A stretch of DNA of 35,581 bases. Origin: an uncultured Olsenella sp. (lineage in GTDB: Bacteria; Actinomycetota; Coriobacteriia; Coriobacteriales; Atopobiaceae). Location: assembly GCA_934660915.1 (NCBI GenBank), contig CAKUIF010000017.1, positions 1 to 35,581 of the forward strand, given 5' to 3'. Both the position numbers and the translations under genes were made by a program. The notes beneath the pieces are model-generated. The model saw only the letters and a program-made list of their open reading frames with translations. It was not told the origin of the DNA and did no database searches. Positions 30,478-35,581 of the stretch are shown one piece after another. The stretch's first letter is position 1, and every line of letters begins with the position of its first letter.

Positions 30478-32079
30478 ATGACCGAGGCTCAGCCTAAGCA
30501 GTTCGTCGCTGTTCTCGACTTCGGCGCCCAGTATGGGCAGCTGATCGCGCGCCGCGTGCGCGACCTCAATGTTTACTCGGAGATTGTTCCCTGCGACATC
30601 CCCGCCGACGAGCTCGCTGCCATGAAGCCTGCGGCCCTTATCCTCTCGGGCGGCCCCGCCTCCGTCAACGACCCCGAAGCTCCGCGCGTCGACCCCGGTA
30701 TCTACGAGCTCGGCGTGCCCGTGCTCGGCTTCTGCTACGGTCACCAGATCACGGCCGTCACCCTCGGCGGCAAGGTCTTCCACCCCGAGGTGGGCGAGTA
30801 CGGCCCGGCCGAGCTCGAGCGCGAGGCCAAAAGCGCCCTCTTCAACACCACGCCGATGAAGCAGACCGTGTGGATGAGCCACTTCGACGCCGTCTGCGAC
30901 GTGCCCGAGGGCTTCGTCGTCACCGCCAAGACCGCCGTGTGCCCCGTGGCCGCGATGGAGAACGCCGAGAAGCGCATCTACACCACGCAGTTCCACCCCG
31001 AGGTCAAGCACACCGAGTACGGCCAGCAGATTCTCTCGAACTTCCTCTTCGAGATCTGCAAGCTCGAGAAGAACTGGTCGATGGACAACCTCGTTGAGAC
31101 CATGACCGCCGACTTCCGCAACAAGGTGGGGGAGGACCGCGTCATCCTGGCGCTTTCCGGCGGCGTCGATTCCTCTGTGGTCGCCGCCCTCGGCGCCCGC
31201 GCCATTGGCAAGCAGATGACCTGCGTCTTCATCAACCACGGCCTGCTGCGCAAGAACGAGCCCGAGCAGGTCGAGGAGGTCTTCACCAAGCAGTTCGACG
31301 TCGACTTCATCCACGTTCACGCCGAGGACCGCTACGCTGAGCTCCTGGCCGGCGTGACCGAGCCGGAGGAGAAGCGCCGCATCATCGGCACGCAGTTCTG
31401 GAAGGAGTTCTTCGCGGTCGCTCAGCAGCTTGAGACCGACGGCAAGCCCGTGAAGTACCTTGCCCAGGGCACCATCTACCCCGACATCATCGAGTCCGGC
31501 GCGCGCAAGACGGGCGGCAAAGCGAGCACCATCAAGAGCCACCACAACCTGATCCCGTTCCCCGACGGCGTGAGCTTCGACCTCATCGAGCCGCTCGACC
31601 ACTTCTTCAAGGACGAGGTCCGCGAGCTCGGTCTTGCGCTTGGTCTGCCGGCGCACATCGTGTACCGCCAGCCGTTCCCGGGTCCGGGCCTGGCCATCCG
31701 CATCATCGGTGCGGTCGACAAGGAGAAGCTCGAGATCCTGAAGAACGCCGATGCCATCGTGCGCGAGGAGCTCGATGCCTACAACGCCCGTCTCTTCGAG
31801 AAGACCGGCGAGCGCAATTCCGAGCACAGCTGCTGGCAGTACTTCGCGGTGCTCCCCGACATCAAGTCCGTGGGTGTCATGGGCGACGAGCGCACCTACC
31901 AGCGCCCGGTCATCCTGCGCGCCGTTGAGTCCAGCGACGCCATGACCGCCGACTGGGCCAAGCTGCCCTACGAGGTGTTGGCGAGGATCTCCGGCCGCAT
32001 CGTCGCTGAGGTCCCCGGTGCCAACCGCGTCTGCTACGACATCACCTCAAAGCCCCCCGCGACGATCGAGTGGGAGTAG
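30478..32079 (+). CDS. guaA: GMP synthase (glutamine-hydrolysing)
   Basis: 533 residues from the ATG at 30478, with SD GGAGG 5 nt upstream; the in-frame ATG at 30340 has no SD and adds non-GuaA sequence. It converts XMP to GMP using glutamine and ATP. Class I amidotransferase (1-about 205): VLDFGAQYGQLIARRVRD, nucleophile Cys in GFCYGHQ near residue 86, FHPEV. ATP-pyrophosphatase domain: LSGGVDSSV near 226. C-terminal dimerisation domain: YRQPFPGPGLAIRI and the end PPATIEWE. A small TCCGC/GCGGA hairpin lies in the leader (30449-30461); no purine riboswitch is recognised. Confidence 0.98.
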   Translation: MTEAQPKQFVAVLDFGAQYGQLIARRVRDLNVYSEIVPCDIPADELAAMKPAALILSGGPASVNDPEAPRVDPGIYELGVPVLGFCYGHQITAVTLGGKVFHPEVGEYGPAELEREAKSALFNTTPMKQTVWMSHFDAVCDVPEGFVVTAKTAVCPVAAMENAEKRIYTTQFHPEVKHTEYGQQILSNFLFEICKLEKNWSMDNLVETMTADFRNKVGEDRVILALSGGVDSSVVAALGARAIGKQMTCVFINHGLLRKNEPEQVEEVFTKQFDVDFIHVHAEDRYAELLAGVTEPEEKRRIIGTQFWKEFFAVAQQLETDGKPVKYLAQGTIYPDIIESGARKTGGKASTIKSHHNLIPFPDGVSFDLIEPLDHFFKDEVRELGLALGLPAHIVYRQPFPGPGLAIRIIGAVDKEKLEILKNADAIVREELDAYNARLFEKTGERNSEHSCWQYFAVLPDIKSVGVMGDERTYQRPVILRAVESSDAMTADWAKLPYEVLARISGRIVAEVPGANRVCYDITSKPPATIEWE

Positions 32080-32112
32080 TTCCGCCTGATTTTTGCATCC
32101 ATTAGCATTATT

Positions 32113-32152
32113 ACGCCCTTATTATTGTGTTTACGCACAATAATAAGGGCGT
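32113..32152. repeat. 17-bp perfect inverted repeat after guaA
   Basis: ACGCCCTTATTATTGTG (32113-32129) is perfectly complementary to CACAATAATAAGGGCGT (32136-32152) with a 6-nt loop. AT-rich in a GC-rich neighbourhood. No T-run follows, so it is not a textbook terminator, though it is the only strong stem after guaA. It lies 22 nt before the ArsC-like remnant. Confidence 0.82.
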
Positions 32153-32174
32153 ATCTTGTTGATGGAGGTTCCCC

Positions 32175-32330
32175 ATGCAGGACATGGTGGCGCTCGTCAC
32201 GCACCTGGCCGAGAGTCGGCGTTTTGACAAGTTGCGTGAAAATCAACAGGTCCTGCGCGAGCCCATCGTGCGCAACGGCGCCAAGGCGACCGTGGGCTAT
32301 TGCCCCGAGATCTGGAAGGGTTGGGAGTAG
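32175..32330 (+). pseudogene. C-terminal remnant of an ArsC/Spx-like (arsenate reductase family) gene
   Basis: Open frame of 51 residues from ATG 32175 with a GGAGG SD 6 nt before it. The part LRENQQVLREPIVRNGAK followed by ATVGYCPEIWKGW strongly resembles the C-terminal end of the thioredoxin-fold ArsC-family proteins (about 115-120 residues). The N-terminal half with the catalytic Cys motif is missing, and an in-frame TGA (32160-32162) closes the frame upstream. Best read as a 5'-truncated gene. The intact SD means a short peptide could still be made. Family assignment is from memory of the motif. Confidence 0.65.
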
Positions 32331-32575
32331 CCGCGGAAGGCGTCGGGTTTGCGTGCGCGGCGCGGCGTCGATGGCGTCCAGCTCACGCAAGAAGGTGAAA
32401 GCCTCGTGCGTGAGCAAGAGGTAGAGGCGCTTCATAAGCCGAGAACCCGGGCCCGCAGGCAGATCAGCCTGCGGGCCCGATGCGCCTTGCGGCTGCAGGT
32501 GACGGGACGTGCTCCCAACTCCCAATACCCCGCCGGCATCCAGTTGCATACTCCCGTCAGCGCGCGGCATCTGCC
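32331..32575. other. Gene-poor stretch with hairpins before the surface-protein promoter
   Basis: No convincing gene. CTCACGCA (32382-32389) pairs with TGCGTGAG (32407-32414), and a 13-bp perfect stem follows at 32448. A - strand frame starting at 32435 (MKRLYLLLTHEAFTFL...) is open for some distance but lacks an SD and runs antisense through the ArsC remnant into guaA, so I do not call it. Together with the truncated gene, the stretch looks like an eroded region. Confidence 0.4.
32448..32479. repeat. 13-bp perfect GC-rich hairpin
   Basis: CGGGCCCGCAGGC (32448-32460) and GCCTGCGGGCCCG (32467-32479) flank a 6-nt loop. There is no T-run on either strand. It may be a terminator that lost its tract, or an intergenic palindrome. 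Confidence 0.65.
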
Positions 32576-32605
32576 TTGACACCTATAAGTTAACCATGTG
32601 ATACT
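32576..32605 (+). promoter_or_regulatory. Promoter of the LPXTG surface-protein gene
   Basis: A perfect -35 TTGACA (32576-32581) and -10 GATACT (32600-32605) at 18-bp spacing (TGATAC at 17 bp). Transcription would start near 32612, giving a leader of about 90 nt. The best consensus -35 in the window. Confidence 0.7.
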
Positions 32606-32701
32606 TGGCGAGTTGGATATGGCTAACTTCGCGTCCAATGTGTTGCGTCGTGCCGCGTTGCGCGCAGTTGGCCGAAAACTCGCTTAGAGACGGGGAAGTC
32701 T

Positions 32702-35173
32702 ATGAAGTATCTGCAGAGGGTCGGCGCCGGCGCCGCCGTGGGCGCGCTCGCGTTCACGCTGGGCGCACCGGCGCTCGCCATCGCCGACCCGGCCGCATCC
32801 GCGCCCGTGGCCCTGGCCGCCGTGCCCGCATCCCAGCAGGAGGCGGTCATCGATGACAGCTCGTATGACCTCGACGACTGCTTTGCCCGCAACTACTACC
32901 AGGTCAACGACGCCGCCACCATCAAGATCAACGCCTCCCGGATCGCGACGGGCAACGCCACCATCCCCGTCAGCACCAAACTGCTCGTGGGCTGGAATAA
33001 AAGCTGGCTCTTCGGCGATGACCAGGAGGCCGTGCGTGAGCTCGGCAACATCAAGCAGACCAACGATTCGCTCACCTTCGCCGCCGGCTCCACCTGCGAG
33101 GTGCGCAGTCTCAAGCTGCAGCTCAACAAGGACAAGCTGGTGATTCCCGCAGGCGCCAGCATCACCTTCAAGAACTGCACGTTCGCCAACCGCATCGTGA
33201 TCGAGAAGGGTGGATCCGCCACCTTTGAGAACTGCACGTTCACCTCGGGCACCATCATGAACAACGGCATCGCCAGCTACACCGGTACCACCAAGGAGCC
33301 CAGGAACGAGGGCAAGGCCCAGGCCGCCTTCGAGTCGCTCGCGCTCGTGCCCGCGATCACGTCCCTCGATGACGCCTACAACGGCGGCGCCTACAGCAAG
33401 ACCGTCGACCTGGCGGTCTCCGGCACCAACAAGGACCAGGTGAAGCTCTCGGCCAAGGTCGCGGGCGACACCGGACTTGCCGCCAAGGTCCAGGACGGCA
33501 AGCTGGTCATCTCCGGCACGCCCACCGCTGCCGGCAGCGCCACCATCACCGTGACGGCAACCGCACCCGGTGAGGCCGAGGGCTCCACCGAGACCGTCGA
33601 TGCCACCGTCACCGTGAACGTGGCCGAGAGGCTCTCCGTCTCGCTGGAGGGCACGCTCGACTGCGTGACCAAGGGGCAGAAACAGTATTACAACTCGCTC
33701 AAGGTCAAGGTCGCCGGCGGGGACGGCCAGGCGCGTGACTACTACGACTGGTCCGTTGACGGCCACGACGGCTCCAGCATCAGCGCCTCCATCTCGCCTG
33801 CGGGCAGCGGCATGTCCGTGAACGCGTTCGCCTCCGCGGCGGGCACGAGCGTCACCGTGGGCGGCGACGCCGAGCAGGCCGGCACCTACCAGGTGACGGT
33901 CACCGTTTCCTACAAGGGGCAGACCGTCACGAGCGAGCCCGTCGACCTGCGCATCTACACGGGCGAGGAGACGCTCGCCGGCCAGATCGCGGCGCTCGAG
34001 GGCGAGCCGAGCACCTGGGACATGGAGCCCTATGAGGTGTGGAAGAGCGGCGACGCCGTTATCCCCGCCTGGCTGCACGGCATCTACGGCTCGCACGAGA
34101 GCGGCCTCTACGGGCAGATCGGCAACGCCAAGGACGCCTGGGCGTCCGACACGCTAACCATCCCCGCGGGTGCCGACGTCGAGATAGCCAACATGAAGAT
34201 CAACAGCTCGGTGAAGGTGATCGTCGAGAAGGGCGCCAAGCTGACGCTCACCGACTCCGTGGTCTTCGGCGAGCTCGAGGTCAACGGCGGCGAGCTCGTG
34301 GTGACGCCCGCCAAGAAGAACGACGCGGGCAAGTACGAGATCGGTAACTCCGCCATCAACGGCGTGCTGACGCTCAACGACGGGTCCACGCTGCGCGACT
34401 CCTCGGTCATCTCCAACGCCGACTTCCTCACCGACGGCCGCTATGCCGGCGTCCCCGAGCAGGCCGTGGTGGTCAACGGCACCGTGACCTTTGAGGGCCA
34501 GAACTATATCGAGAGCTCCGAGGGCCAGACGGGCTTGCTGGTGAACGGCACGGCTAAGATCCCGGCGGGCTCCAAGCTCACCGTGGTGAGCTCCGAGGTG
34601 AGCACCGCGGCCGAGGCCGGCGGTGTCGCCGTGAAGCTTGGCGGCGGCTCCGTGAAAGGCGAGGGCACGCTGATCGCCCAGGGCGGCAACGGCACGCTGG
34701 GCGCCGCGGGCGGCAAGGCGGTTGCCGGCACGGGCACCATTGAAACCGCGGGCTTCGAGGCCCAGGGCGGCACCTCGGACGGCATGTTCGGCAAGGTCAA
34801 CGCGGGTGCCGATGCGGGCGAGAAGGGCGTTGTGCTCTTCGAGAAGCTTGCCGGCAACTACAAGATCGCGGGCGGTGCGGGTGTGAATGACGCCGCGGAC
34901 GGCCTGGGCATCGACTCCTTCACCGTGAAGAAGGCCGGCTTCGATACCGACGGTGGCGACAAGAAGCCGTCCCAGCCCGACGGAGACAGCGCTGGCAAGG
35001 GCGATTCCGGCAAGCAGGACGGGGACAAGAAGTCCTCTGACTCCAAGAAGGGCAAGAAGGGCGTGCTGCCGCAGACGGGCGACGCCTCCTTCGCAGCCGC
35101 CGTGGCGGCAGGCATGGGCGTCATGGCCCTTTCCGGCGCCGTTGTGATGCGCGCTCGTCGCAAGTGCGACTAG
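32702..35173 (+). CDS. Sortase-anchored (LPQTG) surface protein with repeat and Ig-like regions
   Basis: 823 residues. A Sec signal peptide (MKYLQRVGAGAAVGALAFTL, probable cleavage near ALAIA-DP) and a C-terminal sorting signal LPQTG (789-793) with hydrophobic segment and RARRK tail show secretion and covalent anchoring. Two stretches (about 125-195 and 490-620) read like right-handed beta-helix repeats: FKNCTFANRIVIEKGGSATF, then KINSSVKVIVEKGAKLTL. Between them is a putative-Ig type region (VISGTPTAAGSATITVTATA, about 225-310). A Gly-rich part and a Lys/Asp/Ser-rich wall-spanning linker follow. SD GGGGAAG precedes the ATG. Possible adhesin or glycan-binding protein; no catalytic residues recognised. 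Confidence 0.88.
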   Translation: MKYLQRVGAGAAVGALAFTLGAPALAIADPAASAPVALAAVPASQQEAVIDDSSYDLDDCFARNYYQVNDAATIKINASRIATGNATIPVSTKLLVGWNKSWLFGDDQEAVRELGNIKQTNDSLTFAAGSTCEVRSLKLQLNKDKLVIPAGASITFKNCTFANRIVIEKGGSATFENCTFTSGTIMNNGIASYTGTTKEPRNEGKAQAAFESLALVPAITSLDDAYNGGAYSKTVDLAVSGTNKDQVKLSAKVAGDTGLAAKVQDGKLVISGTPTAAGSATITVTATAPGEAEGSTETVDATVTVNVAERLSVSLEGTLDCVTKGQKQYYNSLKVKVAGGDGQARDYYDWSVDGHDGSSISASISPAGSGMSVNAFASAAGTSVTVGGDAEQAGTYQVTVTVSYKGQTVTSEPVDLRIYTGEETLAGQIAALEGEPSTWDMEPYEVWKSGDAVIPAWLHGIYGSHESGLYGQIGNAKDAWASDTLTIPAGADVEIANMKINSSVKVIVEKGAKLTLTDSVVFGELEVNGGELVVTPAKKNDAGKYEIGNSAINGVLTLNDGSTLRDSSVISNADFLTDGRYAGVPEQAVVVNGTVTFEGQNYIESSEGQTGLLVNGTAKIPAGSKLTVVSSEVSTAAEAGGVAVKLGGGSVKGEGTLIAQGGNGTLGAAGGKAVAGTGTIETAGFEAQGGTSDGMFGKVNAGADAGEKGVVLFEKLAGNYKIAGGAGVNDAADGLGIDSFTVKKAGFDTDGGDKKPSQPDGDSAGKGDSGKQDGDKKSSDSKKGKKGVLPQTGDASFAAAVAAGMGVMALSGAVVMRARRKCD

Positions 35174-35194
35174 CGCCATATAACCAAAGCTTGG

Positions 35195-35224
35195 AAGCCC
35201 CGGTCGTCGATACGGCCGGGGTTT
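35195..35224 (+). terminator. Rho-independent terminator of the surface-protein gene
   Basis: AAGCCCCGG (35195-35203) pairs with CCGGGGTTT (35216-35224; one G-T type wobble), with the inner loop also partly paired. The T tract is short. Confidence 0.7.
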
Positions 35225-35480
35225 CCGTCTATAGATAAGCGATCAAGGACGTGCGCGGCGAGCGGGAGGAGCCTTATCCGGTGTAGGCGTCGTCTTTCCC
35301 GCAGGCGAAGTCATGCCTGACGACTTCATAATTAACATCGACCCCGATGCGTTCGATGACGAGATGGCGAACAATGCCGAGGAGGGCCTGTAGCGACATA
35401 GCGGCCTAAGGCATACCGCAACGCAAAGATGGAAACGTCCAGGACTTTTCCTGCTACGCGGTCATTTTGACGCTTACGCT
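35225..35480. other. Gap holding little besides a tiny acidic ORF
   Basis: Between the surface-protein terminator and the - strand gene end. Apart from the 26-codon frame at 35313, no promoter, repeat or RNA is recognised. A - strand terminator for the gene ending at 35481 would be expected here, but none is clear. Confidence 0.35.
35313..35393 (+). CDS. Possible 26-residue acidic small protein or gene remnant
   Basis: ATG 35313 to TAG 35391, encoding MPDDFIINIDPDAFDDEMAN and six more residues (NAEEGL); nine of 26 residues are Asp or Glu. The frame is open upstream to 35235 without a better start. No clear SD. The composition is distinctly protein-like, but it is too short to place in a family. 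It may be the 3' end of a decayed gene or an antitoxin-like peptide; this is speculation. Confidence 0.25.
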   Translation: MPDDFIINIDPDAFDDEMANNAEEGL

Positions 35481-35581
35481 CTAATGCCTCCACCGCTTGT
35501 CGCAGGCGGGGTAGACGATCCAGGCGGATGCGTAGCTTGCGATAAGGCAGACAATGACGCAGACGATGCTTGTCTGGAACC
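35481..35581 (-). CDS. 3' end of an unidentified membrane-protein gene (partial)
   Basis: The - strand frame enters from the window edge and ends at the TAG at 35481-35483. Its last 32 residues include a hydrophobic span SIVCVIVCLIASYASAWIVY followed by a short basic tail ending DKRWRH. This is the C-terminal transmembrane segment of some membrane protein. The family cannot be named from so little. Confidence 0.6.
   Translation of the reverse strand, partial: FQTSIVCVIVCLIASYASAWIVYPACDKRWRH

Noticed and set aside
32034..32582. 182-residue - strand frame including the stretch MKRLYLLLTHEAFTFL
   Set aside because: No SD at either possible start, it runs antisense through the ArsC remnant into guaA, and it has no recognisable domain. 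The inner start at 32435 looks slightly protein-like but remains unsupported.

Overview
The window is a GC-rich, densely packed bacterial chromosome segment. Nearly all genes lie on the + strand, in short operons separated by strong hairpin terminators. Several features point to the class Coriobacteriia (Actinomycetota), and a Collinsella-like gut anaerobe is my best inference: phosphoketolase, a one-piece tmRNA, a rubredoxin-first (reverse) rubrerythrin behind a Fur/PerR regulator, glutamine-dependent NadE, a fused TsaB-RimI-TsaD, and an LPXTG surface protein. No marker gene settles the genus. I see no phage, transposase or CRISPR array.

Layout. 1-3.9 kb: a LacI-type regulator and a phosphoketolase gene, with two identical-pattern operators between them. 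4.0-5.4 kb: tmRNA and a patatin-like lipase. 5.7-8.0 kb: rplM-rpsI, then glmM. 8.1-12.7 kb: a housekeeping string of acpS (with an unusual tail), fused nnrE-nnrD, alr, a type-4/5-like uracil-DNA glycosylase and tsaE. 12.8-14.4 kb: a peroxide-defence unit (Fur/PerR, reverse rubrerythrin, DUF3783 protein). 14.5-16.9 kb: one 810-residue polypeptide carrying TsaB, RimI and TsaD. 17.3-20.4 kb: a polar amino-acid ABC importer with an RNA leader that can fold two ways. 20.6-24.9 kb: nadE, groES and groEL. 25.1-27.5 kb: an unnamed two-ferredoxin-module protein and ychF. 27.7-30.3 kb (- strand): a beta-lactamase-fold serine hydrolase behind an LCP cell-wall ligase. 30.5-32.1 kb: guaA. 32.1-32.7 kb: a gene-poor stretch with a truncated ArsC-family remnant and several perfect hairpins. 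32.7-35.2 kb: a sortase-anchored surface protein. The last 400 bases hold a terminator, a tiny acidic ORF and the 3' end of a - strand membrane-protein gene.

The most unexpected signal is a family of three intergenic hairpin elements at 16938-17059, 22516-22642 and 27583-27718. Each has a core in which RAGTA and TACTY are separated by 54, 55 and 54 nt. The two flanking arms are exactly equal in length within each copy (29/29, 31/31, 36/36 nt) and mutually complementary. The arm sequences differ completely between copies. Structure and spacing are conserved while arm sequence is not. No standard feature type explains this, and it is my leading candidate for something undescribed.

Together the genes cover central metabolism (phosphoketolase, NAD and GMP synthesis), cell envelope (GlmM, Alr, LCP, serine hydrolase, surface protein), tRNA t6A modification (TsaB, TsaD and TsaE within 4.6 kb), translation and its rescue (L13, S9, tmRNA, YchF), protein folding and oxidative-stress defence.
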